Shown here piece after piece: positions 38,630-52,400 of a DNA stretch of 64,000 bases. The notes under the pieces are model-generated. The model was given only the letters and a program-made list of their open reading frames with translations, was not told the origin of the DNA and made no database searches. Origin of the DNA: Hypomesus transpacificus (lineage: Eukaryota; Chordata; Actinopteri; Osmeriformes; Osmeridae); NCBI RefSeq assembly GCF_021917145.1, contig NC_061074.1:466651-530650 (forward strand), read 5' to 3'. A program made the translations under genes and the position numbers. Position 1 is the first letter of the stretch, and the number at the start of each line of letters is the position of its first letter.

Positions 38630-41600
38630 GTTTGTGTAGTGTGACAGCATGGTCAGGGATAGAGATTATAGAGAGAGCAGGAACAGAGTGCTATCAGGTC
38701 GGCCTGGCCATATTCAGATTAGATTCAGAGTGAGAGAGAGACATCAGTTAGAGCTTAGGGGACGGGAGAGTGAGACTACATAGACTACAATAATATCAGT
38801 TGTGTAATGGGATGGGACAGAACGACCATGAGAAAGAGTGCCTCACTAAGGGAGAGACCAGTGGGAATAATACTCAAGACAAGGAGAGACACATAGTAGA
38901 GACTCAGCTGTCGGGACAGAACAGAGTGGGGCTAGGGAAGGATGACGAGAGGGAGGGAGAGAGAGGGAGAGAGATAGGGAGAGGGAGAAAGAGAGAGGGA
39001 GAGAGAGAGAGAGAGCAGCCTTAAGAGAACTGATGTTGTGTGTCTGCCAAAGTCACATGCAGGTATGAGGTAAGCCCTACTCAGCTCCTCATTCACACAC
39101 CAGTGAGAGGCTAAGATGCCACCTGAGCCTCTAAAGCAATTTAGACCAGGCAGCTATTACTCAAGAGACACTCCAGAGACTTACAGTACGGAAAGAGAGA
39201 TCGACAAGGGAGGCAGAGATACACACAGGCAGGCAGAGACAGACAAACAGACAAAGAATGCATGTTAGCAAGGGAGGGAATCCCTCCTGTTTAACAACAT
39301 TATACCTCCTCACTGTGATTATCAGGCTGTGTCACTGCCGACCTCTCCACAGAGCAGAGAGAGAGAGAAGGGGGGCAAGGAATGGGAGACGGTTAGGGGG
39401 AGCATGTTTCAGAGATGGATAGAGATGAAGAGGAAGATGAACTGAAAGATGAGAGAGGTGGTGGGGGGGGGGGGGGTTGAGGGTTAGCCCATGTTGGCCA
39501 TGATTGGGAAAGCAGGGTGGGGTTGTAGCCTGGTTACATGGTAGAGGGGACGTCTCTTCACCCCACTCTGTGATGCTGATGGGAGGAGACAGTCACTCCA
39601 AAGTCTCCTGGTTTCAGAGAGGGCTGCAGGACATAGCCCAGCTAGCATGGGAGGGCAGGGAGGAAGAGTGTCAGGTCTTCATTTGTTTACTTGTCTTCAC
39701 TTGTCAATGTTAGGAGCTCTGGCCCTCTCACGCTGGCTCCTTACTGACTGGTGATGGGGAGGCTGTGTCTTGGGGGAGGCTGTGTCTGGGGGGAGGCTGT
39801 GTCTGGGGGAGGCTGTGTCTGGGGGAGGCTGTGTCTGGGGGAGGCTGTGTCTGGGGGAGACTGTGTCTGGGGGAGGCTGTGTCTGGGGGAGGCTGTGTCT
39901 GGGGGAAGGCTGTGTCTGGGGGAGGCTGTGTCTGGGGGAAGGCTCTGTCTGGGGAAGGCTGTGTCTGGGAGGAGGCTGTGTCTGGGGGAGGCTGTGTCTG
40001 GGGGGAGGCTGTGTCTGGTGTTTAACCAACAGAGTGCTCTGATGTTCTGATTTGACTGCTTGCTGTAGCTAAAGGACAGATATATGGATATGGAACATAG
40101 ATTAGCCCAGCTGCAGAGCTGCAGCCAGCAGTGTCTTATCAGCTTGGCTAGACACTTTTCTTTTCCAACAGGGCCTTTCACCTGGTGTGGTGTGCTATTA
40201 TAACAGAAGCGTGAGTGAGTGAGTGAGTGAGTGTGTGTGTGTGTGAGAGAGAGAAAGAGAGAGGGAGCTTGTGAATGTGTGGAGTCATTGTGTGTGTTTG
40301 TCTGAAAGAGACAGCGTGTGTGAGACAGATAGAGGGCAAATGCAGCTTCTCTGCAGCCATTTAGATGTGATTTATGTGACCCAGCCCCCCGCCCCCCTCC
40401 GCTGCCTCCCTGGTGGGGATGCTCTGATCTAATTGAATGCAGTCTCAGGGCCAGTAGGCAGTGTGCAGAGAACAGCTACCTGCTGCACTACAATTAATCA
40501 CACACAAACACACAGACAGCTAGAATACAAACACACACGCACTTATAGATAGGCTAGTTAGCACACACACACACACATATAAATACACATACACTCAGAA
40601 AGGCTAGCTAGCACACACACACATAAAAATACTCATGCACATACTGATAGACTACCACGCACACATACACACAGTGTAGACTAGCTGGCTCATGTCTCCA
40701 GTAAGGTCCCTTGCCGTGTTGTTGTTACCCAACCACCTCTGCAACCCTGGACGGGTCTCAGAATAGTGTCCACCCAGTATAGCATGAAGACATGGATACT
40801 CCCCAAGCCCTCCCTTCTCCTCTCCCCATCTTTGTTCATCTTTGCTCTCCCCAGCTATCTCGTCTCATCTCTCCCCAGTCCTCCTCCTCATATCTCCTCT
40901 CTCCTCGGCCCTCCTCCTCATATCTCCTCTCTCCTCGGCCCTCATTTCCTATTCTCCCTTCTTTTCTCCTCTCCTCCACTCCTCTCCTCTGTCAGATATC
41001 CTGATAGGGCTTACTGGGGCAGAAAGGGCACCATGTTCCCCTCAGGCTAAATCTGGCTGGGGAGCTCTCTCCCCTTTTGTATTCTCTCTCTTTCCCTGAT
41101 TCCTGTGGTATTCTCTGTCTTAAATTTTTCTCTGTATCGATTTATCCCACTGTGTTCCATATGTTCTTCCGGAAACAGACACCCAAATACACGGATGAAC
41201 TAATCAATAGAGCGTTAAGTCTCTGTGATACGTACCCCATCCCCATCTCTCGTCTGCGTGATGAGGTCATCAGGAGGTGACAGTAGAGTCTAAGCCCCGA
41301 CCCCTGACCCCTGACTGTGCCTTATTCAGGCCGTGATGATCCCTCGCTCCCCCCGTGACCTCACAGTGTTCTGGTTCAGCTGCCTGGCTCCATCTAACCT
41401 TTAGCCCCCGTCCTGCCTGGGAAAGCCTGCTCCGTGGAGGTGACACTCTCTCCTGATGGATTCAAACACCAGGGAGGAAGCAGTGTTGCCTCGCTGGTTT
41501 GCTCAGTTCAGTGTTTTTCGTCTCCCGGCCTCCTCCTCTCCCCCCCACCCCCTCCCGCTCCTCCTCTTGATGGAAGTCCCTCATTAACAGACTGGGCCCT

Positions 41601-43358
41601 GTGTTTCAGAGAGCCACTCTGTTTGGCCTGTCCCTCCCTGCTTAGTCCGGGCCCGGTCACAAGCAGCTCAGCCACAGTTTTCCATCAAAACACCAAACCT
41701 CAATGGAGCATTCAGGCCTGTTCCTGCCTCCCACAGCCCTTCCCCCCTCCCACCCCACCCCGCCTCTCTCTTCCCACCCCACCCTGCCTCTCTTTCCCCC
41801 CCGCTCTGCCTCTCTCGTTGTGCTTTCTGTCTCTCCCTCTGGTTTCATACTGTCTACCCGTCTCCCTCCTCTACTCCTGTATTGCCCCCCTCCTTTTCCC
41901 ACCTCTCCTCTACCCTTCTCCTTCACCCTTGATCTCCCCACCCTTCACCACCTCCTCTTTCACCACACCACGCCCCTCTCCTCCTCCTCCTCCTCCACCA
42001 CCTCTCTCCTCCTCCACCCTCCTCCTCCACCACCCATCTCCTCTTCCTCCACCCTCCTCCACCACCACCCTCCTCCTCCACCCCTCTCCTCCTTCACCCC
42101 TCTCCACCACCCCTCTCCTCCTCCACCCTCCTCCTCCACCACCCCCTCCTCCTCCACCCTCCTCCACCACCCCTCTCCTCCTCCACCCTCCTCCCTCCTC
42201 CACCACCCCTCTCCTCCTCCACCCTCCTCCTCCTCCACCACCCCTCTCCTCCTCCACCCTCCTCCTCCACCACCCCCTCCTCCTCCACCCTCCTCCCTCC
42301 TCCACCACCCCTCTCCTCCTCCACCCTCCTCCTCCACCACCCCCTCCTCCTCCACCCTCCTCCACCACCCCTCTCCTCCTCCACCCTCCTCCTCCTCCAC
42401 CACCCCTCTCCTCCTCCACCCTCCTCCCTCCTCCACCACCCCTCTCCTCCTCCACCCTCCTCCTCCACCACCCCATCCTCCTCCACCCTCCTCCACCACC
42501 CCTCTCCTCCTCCACCCTCCTCCTCCTCCACCACCCCTCTCCTCCTCCACCCTCCTCCTCCTCCTCCACCCCTCTCCTCCTCCTCCTCCTCCACCACCCC
42601 TCTCCTCCTCCTCCTCCTCCACCACCCCTCTCCTCCTCCACCCTCCTCCTCCACCACCCATCTCCTCTTCCTCCACCCTCCTCCACCACCACCCTCCTCC
42701 TCCACCCCTCTCCTCCTCCACCCCTCTCCACCACCCCTCTCCTCCTCCACCCTCCTCCTCCACCACCCCCTCCTCCTCCACCCTCCTCCCTCCTCCACCA
42801 CCCCTCTCCTCCTCCACCCTCCTCCTCCTCCACCACCCCTCTCCTCCTCCTCCTCCTCCACCACCCCTCTCCTCCTCCCCCGTGTCCCAGGCAGGGCACC
42901 TCTAGCTGAGTGTGTGCCGAGGATTCTCCCCCTCACAGAGGGCTGAGAACCCTGGCAGCAGCTCCTTGCCACGTCCGTCACAGGAAGCTCCACTATGCTG
43001 CGAGATGGCAACAACAGAACTCGCCCTCAAAATACTTAGTGCCCCTATCGTCTTCTTCATTCCCTGACACTGCTCCTGGTGAGGAATCACAACAACATCA
43101 ATGTGCCCTTTCCCTAGTGTCTCTACCCCGGTGCGGCGACGGTTGCACGGAGAGTTCCGATTTCGAAGGTTTGTCCGACGCCCGTCTGTGTTATGGTGGG
43201 TGTGGTACAGGTCTTGTAGGTTGAGCTCATCTCAAAGGAGCTTTTCATTCCTGTTCCTGCCTGGCATGTCCCGTTAGCCTAGCCTGGCCTGCATGTTTTT
43301 GCTTGTTCCTATGATTCAGCAGCACTAAGGACAACACACCAGACAAGCCTCCTGTTCC

Positions 43359-43389
<31 letters not shown>

Positions 43390-46300
43390 ACCCCAGAAAG
43401 CTTGATTGTTTGTGTGCGCTGGCTTTTCCGTGGCTCCCTGAAGGAGGGCGGGAGGTTTAGGGTGGAGGCCCTTAAGTCGGTTGCTGTTTCTGTTGCTGCT
43501 ACCACTACGGTAGCTGGTCTCTCTGGAACTTATTACGGCCAGGGTTAGTCATAAACAGGCCATTCAGCTGCCTGACCTAGCCTGCTCTGAATAGGGCGCT
43601 CTGTCGCTTGGAGAGAAGGGGGGGGGAGTGGAGGGTACAGGGGGGGAAAGGCAGTCTATCGTCTGAAGAGGTTAAGAGAGAGAGCGAGAGAGAGAGAGAG
43701 TCATGCACTGTCTGCTGGAAAGAGATGGACTGAGAGAGCGAGCGATAGAGGGTGCAGAGTAAGAGAGAGAGATATGGTGAGGGACAGGGGGTGTATTGTG
43801 TGCCAGGAGGTAGTTAGTGAGATGTGAGGTCTCACACTGATACTGAGGACTTCTCTCAGCACAGTCTCAAGGCCAGCCGGCAAGCTACCTCAACACTTCT
43901 CACTCAGCCAGCCAGCCATCCACCTCAGCACAACACTACACCCTCTCCCTCCCTCTCTCTTTCGCTCTCCCTCCCTCTCTCTCTCTTTCGCTCTCCCTTC
44001 CTCTCTTTCGCTCTCCCTCTCTCTTTCGCTCTCCCTTCCTCTCTTTCATTCTCCCTCTCTTTCCTTCCTGAATGTTCCCCCTCTTCCTATTTCTCTCATA
44101 TTCTCCCCGTCCTACTCTCCCCTCTCTCTCGTTCCCCTGACTCCCCTCTCTATCTCCCACTCTGCCTCCCTCCTGCCTTTCTCCCACTCTTTCTATCCCT
44201 CCTTCTCTCCCTCTCTATCTACTGTGTACTTTGAGCTCTGAGGTCTTGTTGACATGATAGAGGAGCTCACCTTACTGAAAAATTGATGACTCACTGATTC
44301 TGCTTTAATCAACATTTTGATGAGTTGCCTCAGCCTTGCCGTTAATCAATAAACCGATCGATCATTTCCTGGAAAACCAGGAAAGACTGTTGTAGACCAC
44401 GTGACCTCTGACCTTCTGGCATCAGTCAGTGCAAGGTCCGCCTCACAGGAAGAAGCTGTGTCTTACAAGCTACACCCTAACCCTTCTGCTAGTCCTGTCT
44501 GCCATGCAGGCACCTTGGCTAGACTTACAACAGTGGTGGCACTCAAAGTCTGCCTAAGAACGAGAGAGAGAGAGAGAGAGAGAGAATGGAACTTGCTCTC
44601 CACGAGGTGGACAGAGGGAGGATGAGAGCGAGTGGCAGAAGGTAGAAAGGAGGGGGAGAGAGGTCGAGAGGACGGGCCGAAATGAGAGGGAGGAGGGTAG
44701 AGAGAGGCACGTTGGAGGGCATAGAGAGAGAGAGGCGTGTTGGAGGGCATCATCCCTGCCTAATCTCTTAATCTGCAGATGTAGCTGTGTTTATAGTGGA
44801 GTAGGAGACTGCTGCTGCTGTCTGGGGCGGATTAGGCTGTTTATTAGGACAGTCTATAGTGAGGGAGACCTAGAACCATGTTACCCTCACAGTCTATAGT
44901 GAGGGAGACCTAGAACCATGTTACCCTCACAGTCTATAGTGAGGGAGACCTAAAACCATGTTACCCTCACAGTCTATAGTGAGGGAGACCTAGAACCATG
45001 TTACCCTCACAGTCTATAAGGGGAGACCTAGAACCATGTTACCCTCACAGTCTATAGTGAGGGAGACCTAGAACCATGTTACCCTCACAGTCTATAGTGA
45101 GGGAGACCTAGAACCATGTTACCCTCACAGTCTATAGTGAGGGAGACCTAGAACCATGTTACCCTCACAGTTTATAGTGAGGGAGACCTAGAACCATGTT
45201 ACCCTCAGTCTATAAGGGGAGACCTAGAACCATGTTACCCTCACAGTCTATAGTGAGGGAGACCTAGAACCATGTTACCCTCACAGTCTATAGTGAGGGA
45301 GACCTAGAACCATGTTACCCTCACAGTCTATAGTGAGGGAGACCTAGAACCATGTTACCCTCACAGTCTATAAGGGGAGAACTAGAACCATGTTACCCTC
45401 ACAGTCTAGAGAGGAACAACTAGAACCTTATACCCTCACAGTCTATAGTGAGGGAGACCTAGAACCATGTTACCCTCACAGTCTATAGTGAGGGAGACCT
45501 AGAACCATGTTACCCTCACAGTCTATAGTGAGGGAGACCTAGAACCATGTTACCCTCACAGTCTATAGTGAGGGAGACCTAGAACCATGTTACCCTCACA
45601 GTCTAGAGAGGAACAACTAGAACCTTATACCCTCACAGTTTAGAGGGGGAGAACTAGAACCTTATACCCTCACAGTCTAGAGAGGAAGAACTAGAACCCA
45701 TGTGGGTAACATCCCCCATGGATTTCACAGGTTAGGCCTGGAAGATCTGGTTGCCAGACATCACGTTTGTTTGATTTCAAATGGATGTGTTGCGTTGTGA
45801 TGTGGGATATCAGGTCTGTTGATGGTCTATCTTCTTTTGCCTTACAGGTTTACCAAGAAAGCAAGCAGGTAAGTGTCAAAAGCGTAACTAAGTTATATAA
45901 AGGTTGTGGCTAGGTCGCACGCACGCACACACTCTTTGGGACATATAGTAAGGAAGCCTTTAGGAGGCCCCGGTGTGTGCTGCACAGAAGTCTTTAGAGG
46001 CACACACACACACACACACGCGCACACACTCATGCGCGCGCACACACACACACAAACATACACAGTTTTGGGGACAAAGGGTTCCCTTTTCTGAGCTGGC
46101 CTGTCTCTGCCTTCCACAGAGAACAGAGGTCTCTCACACAACTCTCTCCCCAGCCTGGAGAACCGTACACACACACACACACACACAGACAGACACCCCC
46201 CCCCCCCCCCCCCCCCCCCCTGCTGTGAGGCCACTCAGCACAGCTTCTCCTCATCCCTCAGTCACATACTCTCTCCATGATTCATCGGGTCGTCTGCAGC

Positions 46301-49300
46301 CATGCAGGCGTTGGGTGAACAAGTGAAGCGCTTGTTGTCAGGGTATTCCCCCTTCTCTTGGTGTGACTGTACAGTACGGGTGGGGGGGGGGGTGGTGGTG
46401 ACACTGTCTTTGTATGTGGGCCGGTCGAGGATGGGAGTGTCAGGGGTGTCTGTGGAAGATGCTGACACTGTATTTTGTGTGTGATGATTCGTGGTCTTGG
46501 TTTGTGGAGTGGTTGGAGTGTGGTGGTTTGTTGCTGGTCTGATTAACACAATGTTTTCTTTCCTCTCTCTGTGTCTCCAGATCCAGCAGTATTCTCAGCA
46601 GAGACCACCCCCCTGACAAGAAACCCAAAAGTGACAAACCGACGACCCCCTCGTCCAATGAGTTTGACCCGACAGGTAACCTCTCTCTCTTTCTCTCATT
46701 TTCCTCTCGCTCCATCTCTTCCCCCGCCCTTCTCTCCCTCCCTCTCCCTCCACTCTCTTTCTATTTCCCTTCCCTCTATTTCTTTCCTTCTTCTCCCATT
46801 CTTACACACACTCGCACAAATAAATGGTTTGGTGACGTAGGTCATTTTGGCACAGCATGCTGGGGTGACGCACGGATGGCGTGTGCTGCAGTTTCAATTG
46901 GCGCCCCCTGTGTTCAGCACGTGCATTGCGCCGCTCCCCCTGCTCTCAGCTGCTTCAGCATCAGGGCCAACGTGAGGGGTCTAGACTGGGTCCTCAGGAA
47001 GTCTCCGAAGCCAGCAGAACCTGCACCAGTTCATCTGGGCCACGTCTAGCAGAAGGACCATCTGGTCTTCTGGACATGAACAGTTGCGTTATTAATGTGC
47101 CGCGCTCTGGGCATTTCCGTGGGCTTGATGCACAGCTGAGCTGCACTTCAACAATACTGCTCGAACCATGCACTTCTGCTCCTTGGTTATCTGCTGCACT
47201 TACTATGCTTTTTGATACAAATAAATACATGAAAAGAAGTGTGCTAAACTCCTAAACGTAAATGGCCACAGTGACGATGACCCTGGCCGAGCTCCCGGCC
47301 TCGTGGCTGAACCCAGGCAGGACTCTGGTGTGCTGGTGACAGGGAGCCAGACAGGGTCTCAAGGTTGGACTTCCTGCTTATCTCCCGGCGCCTCACGTGG
47401 ACTCTTAAAGAGGCCGCTCCTGTCAGCAAGAGTTACGCAAGACGTCCGCTCTGTCCCCCCCCCCCCCCCCCCCGCCTGCTCCAGACACCTCAGGCTCCTT
47501 ATCTGCTGCTCTGATGGAGTCAGACTGCGGGCGCGTCGACAAACACAGGCCCCGGCGCTCCTCTGGGGGGGTTCTCCTCATTTCGCTGACTCAATGTTGA
47601 CTGAAACACGTTGGGGTCGTTTTATCACCCACACCCGTACGATTCCTGTTCATGCGTTTCGTTTCAAACGGTTTTTAAGCCACCTTGAGTGCCGGATATT
47701 CAGTGAACAAAACCTAGGAAACCCAGATGGGAGCTGTGCTTGTCCATGGAGACCCTCTCCTGGATGTGGACGCCATGTTTAACCAGCGTAGCTGCTTGGT
47801 CTGCTTGCTAACAGGTGTGTGGGTGCTGCTCACCTGCCTCCACTGCTCTGCTTCTCTTCCTGGCCGTCACCTCTTCCTTGCAGGGCCTTTCCTTCCTCCT
47901 CGTCCCATTTCCGTCCTCATCCCGTCTTCCTCCTCATCCCCTCCACTGCACTGATCATGGATTCTCCGCGGAGTGCCGTGCTTCAGTCTGGCTTCAGTCA
48001 GTGAAGCTTGGGTTCATCTGCAGCGAGGGCATGAATCCATGTGTTGGCGGCATGCTAGCTGCAGTGCACGACGAGCACACATGTTTGATGCTGCGAATGG
48101 CCCCTGACGAAGCCTGTCTGTTACCGTGCCGACGGCTACCTGGCACCCTGGGAGCCCCCACTCTTGTCATCTCGCTTGTTGTCCGTGCTCATGCTGTGTT
48201 CTACCATTATGATTTCTCCCTCGTAATTCTGTCTTTCTCTCCCTGCCTCTCCCTCTCCCTGTCTCTCTCTATTTGTGTCTCACCTTCCTGGATTGTGTGT
48301 GTCTTATCGTCTCTGTGTCCCTGTCTCTGCCGTCCTGTCTCGTGTCTCCACCCTGCCCCCTCGTCCCGCCCTCCTCTCACTCTCCCCCCCCCTCCTCCTG
48401 GCTGTGTGGCGTGGTGTTGGGTCTGGGCTTGGCAGGAGCCCTGGTGCAGAGGACTGGTACTGAGCTGGAGGGCAAGTCCTGCGGTAAGACAAGATGGCTG
48501 CTGCTGGTGGTGGTGGTGGGGGAGGTGGGGGGGGGTATGGGTTTTGGTGTTGGAGAGGGTGTGTTGCTGTTTGGGGTGTGGATGGGATGTGGGGGTGGTG
48601 GTGTTTCTGGGGGTCGGATGGGATGTGGGGGTTGGTGTTGGGGATGGTGATGGTGATGGGAGACAGGTGTGGTGTTGGGGGTGTGGATAGGGGGTGGGGG
48701 TGGTGGCGTTGGGGGTATGGATCGTGGTAGACAGGTGGGGTGGTGTTGGGGGTGGAGCTGGTGAGGGGAAGTGTTTGGCCTAGGTGGGGCTGCTGCTAAG
48801 TGCAGGTCCCAGGACCAACCGACTGGCTCTCAATCCACATGTGAGGCTGGTGGTGAGGACTGACCCAGAATCTGCACTTAAAGGCAGCACCCCCCGAGGT
48901 CATGTCTCAGCCGAGGTCATAGCCTTAGCTCCACCTTCCTGCTCTCCCCTCCCCCGACACCAGGCTTTCCCCTCCCCCAGCCCAAGGTTCTCCCCTGTTT
49001 GATTGCTTCCCTCTAGATATGCTCCTCCCCCAATCCCCCCCCTGCCACCTCCCTCCCCCACCTCCTCACAATGCACCTACAAGGTCCTCATCCTGACCCT
49101 ACCCCAGGCTCTAACCCTACAAGGTCCTCATCCTGACCCCTGCCCTGGTCATAACCCTGCAAAGCCCTAATCTTATGTATAGGTCCTGTGTATAGGGTTA
49201 GGGCAGGCTATACCCAGATGCGGATCCCTAACCATGCAAAGCACTGGTCCTAACCCAAACCGCCAGGTGTCAGGGCCACCCTAAGCCTTTCTAGCCAACA

Positions 49301-49355
49301 CAGCCAGGTACAGAGAGCCTATTTGTTTGTGAAATGTGAAAATGCAATAAAAAGA

Positions 49356-49443
<88 letters not shown>

Positions 49444-52400
49444 CGAGAGCGAGAGCGAGAGCGAGAGCGAGAGCGAGAGCGAGAGCGAGAGCGAGGAAAC
49501 AGATCCAGAGGGAGGGGGGGGTAACATGAGAGTCCCTCGCACCACTAGAGCTGGGTCATGTTTAAGCCCACGTCATCTCTGATGATCTCTAATCACATCT
49601 CTTTAATCACATCAACCATCGCCGCTCGTCCAGTCTCTCTGCTGACTCCACCAGGACGGACCCGTCTCGTGGAGGCAGCAGGGGGGCCTGGTTCCTGGGG
49701 CTCCATGTCTGGGGGGGCCCTGGCTGGGGGCTCCTGCCTGCATGGCCCATGGTTGGGGGGGCTGGGGTGACGATGATATGGGAACCAGTACACACACAGG
49801 CCTCTGTGTTGTGGTGCAACCTGTGGTGATTGATGAGGAGGGACTGGTTTACAGGGACAACAGTGCCCTCCTCACCCCCTCTCAGCACTGTCAGTTAGAA
49901 ACATAGAGCAGGGAAGCTTGGACAGGGCCTACCGTGGCTTACTTACTGTCTCTAACACACAGCACTAATCCACACCGCTTGTGTCTGTCTCCTTCACTCT
50001 CTGTCCTCCACTGTCTCTCTCCTTCCCTCCCTTTGTTGTCTCTCTCGCTTTCTTTCTCTTGATTTCAATCTCTCCCTCTCCCCCCCCCCCCCCCCCCCCC
50101 CCCCCCCGTCAATCTCCATCCTCACCAACCTTCTCTTTCTGTCTCTCTCACTATGTGCCCCTCTTCACTACCCCACTCCATCCCTCCCTCCAGGTCTGGT
50201 CCAGAGATGTGTGATCATCCAGAAGGATGAGAACGGCTTCGGGCTGACCGTCAGCGGGGACAACCCCGTGTTCGTGCAGCTCGTCAAGGACGGTGAGAGG
50301 CTCGTTACTTCCCCCCGGTCTGAAGTGTTGGAGCTGGAGCTGAGCATGCACTTTGTCTGTGTGCACTTGGAGAAGGAGAGAGGGCGGAGGAGGAGGAGGA
50401 GGAAGGGGGCGATGAAGGATCAGGAGGAAGGAAGGATGAGGAGTAGGAGGAGAAGGAGGAGGAGGAGGAGGAGAAGGAGAGAGGATGGGGAAAAGTAGAA
50501 CAAAGAAGGAGGAGGAAGGATGAGGAGGAAGGGAGGATGAGGAAAAGGAGGAACATAATCGGAGGAGAGCAGGAGAAAGAGAGGGAGGGGAAGGAGGAGG
50601 CGGAGGCGAGGTCCAAGTGTTTGACCTGAGTTTGACCGCCAGTTGCGCCTTCATAGCGGCAGCTAAAGAGCTTGGCCTCGTCATCTAGAAAATACTCCAG
50701 ACTAGACAGGCGAGAGAGGAAGGAAAGGGGAAGTGGAGAAGACAAATCAGAGGTGAAGAAGTGGCGAGGAGAGAAAGGGAGGGGAGGGGAGAGAGGGAAA
50801 AGAAGAGCGGAGGGATACTTGGCGAGACGAGAGGGAGCAAAGGAAGGAGAGAGTGCCAGGCAGCTAGCGAGGAGGCTGCGCTCTGCAGAGCGCTGGGTCA
50901 TGGTGACAACGGTCTCTGTTCTCACGCAACAACCTCACACTGCCCATCACAGCTCAGCAGAGATCCAGCGCTAGTGAAAACTTAGCAGACTGCAAACTGG
51001 CTTAGAGAACCACAGTTGTTTTTCCACCGCAATACTCTCACAATACAGCATGTATTAGTATCACTCCTGCTCCTGCTTGCGATAGGGGAGATGAGGGGGT
51101 TTCCTGCAAGATAGACACAACTGCTTCTCCCCAGTGTTTCTATCCTGGCAGATATGTGCACCAGTGACTGCTGTCTGCTGACTCTGGATTACTGATCTAG
51201 GTTCCATCCCATAATAACCCCCTCTGCAGTGTTGCCGGGACGCAGCAGCAGTGAAACGGGCGCTCCCTGCTCTCTTAACAACTGTTATTGTCAAACAGTC
51301 TGACTGTGCACCGTCAGCAGCGGGTGTGTGGGGTGTGGCGCGGAGAGAATGTGTGTGTGTGTGTTTACCATCTTCAAGTCTCCATACACACATAGTGGCT
51401 CCCTCCTGCTCTGAGAGGTTGGGAAGATTGAGCAGGGAGCATCTGAAACTTCCAGATGCTTCCATAGTTCTCCTGGGGTGGTGTCACTGTGCGTAGCTTC
51501 AAACAAAGCCCGGATGTTGTCGTGTTGACAGCCACCTCGCTTTCATGGGACCTGCTCTCCTGTCATCAGATTCATTATCCGTGCTGATGCTGTAATAGTT
51601 GTTTTCTGTTTGGGCCGTCATTATTTCTCCCTCTTAACTCTCTCTCTCGTGTGTGTGTTTGTTTGTACTGTCCTCTCTGCTCCTCAGATGGGGCTGCCAT
51701 GCGAGCAGGAGTGCAGACAGGAGACAGGATCATCAAGGTACAGTCCCCCCTGCAGACACCTGGGTCCACCACCTCACACCACTCCTGTTTACCCAAACAC
51801 GCTGGGTGCGCTTGATTTGGGTGGCCTGAGATTTAGGGCAGCTTCACCCCTCTCAATGAGAGAGTCTCTATTCAACAGTGTTGAACATCTCTCACCTGGC
51901 CACTCGACACTGCCACCTGCTGGACAGATTATGCACCACACAGGATATGGAGAGGCTGGTCATGGAGATCCTAATATGTATTATGATGTACAGGGGATAA
52001 ACAAGCTGCAGTCCTCTCCAGTCTGTAATGTGTGCAGTCATCAGTCATCATGGCTGCTGTCATCTGACCTAGCCAGACAACAACTCTGTGTGACATGAGA
52101 TCATGTGTATTTAGAGGGAATCTGGTCAGGTTTCAACAAATGGTCTCATCATGGCTGGCGTTTTCCCACTACAGGTTAACGGGACCCTGGTGACCCATTC
52201 TAACCACGTTGAAGTGGTCAAGCTCATCAAATGTAAGCTCTCAGCCGCCCCACCCTGTTGACCACCTGGCCCATCCCGTACAGCCGATGAGTTGCCTCCA
52301 AACTGGACTTAGTGAAGTTGGACGTTTGCGAGTGGTTTCCTAACAGTTTTCCCGTCCCTCCAGCGGGCTCCTATGTGGCCCTCACGGTGCTGGGCCGGCC

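Larger units (their letters stand above)
37825..45847. other. ARHGEF12 intron 1, 8 kb, repeat-rich
   Basis: No other gene is convincing. It contains a (CT)n run (38551-38626), GA-rich stretches (38940-39015), an oligo-G run (39462-39475), a 16-bp minisatellite (39757-40017), CA-rich stretches (40495-40675), a large CTC/CAC pyrimidine block (41940-42890), a 28-C run (43362-43389), CT-rich DNA (43945-44220) and a 40-bp minisatellite (44849-45690). Confidence 0.7.
46676..50193. other. ARHGEF12 intron between linker exon and PDZ exon, 3.5 kb
   Basis: Contains CT-rich DNA (46680-46800), an oligo-C run (47455-47473), a TGGGGGTGG-rich block (48500-48770), a GGTCCTCATCCTGACCC-type short repeat (49080-49150), a (GA)n/(GAGC)n compound repeat (49358-49496) and a 28-C run (50080-50107). 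One possible cassette exon at 48436-48483 is listed separately. Confidence 0.65.

Noticed and set aside
41077..41283. Possible small exon ending [20 protein letters not shown]... with an acceptor-like GGAAACAG
   Set aside because: Looks somewhat protein-like, but it does not match LARG or any family I recognise, has an in-frame stop right after GAGGTGA, and is not needed for frame continuity. Kept only as a note.
41434..42909. 491-codon plus-strand Pro/Ser-rich open frame and opposing Gly/Arg/Glu frames
   Set aside because: Composition artefact of the CTC/CAC block; frames are open on both strands and have no protein-like segment.
44849..45690. CRISPR array
   Set aside because: Direct 40-bp repeats without unique spacers, in vertebrate intronic DNA; a minisatellite.
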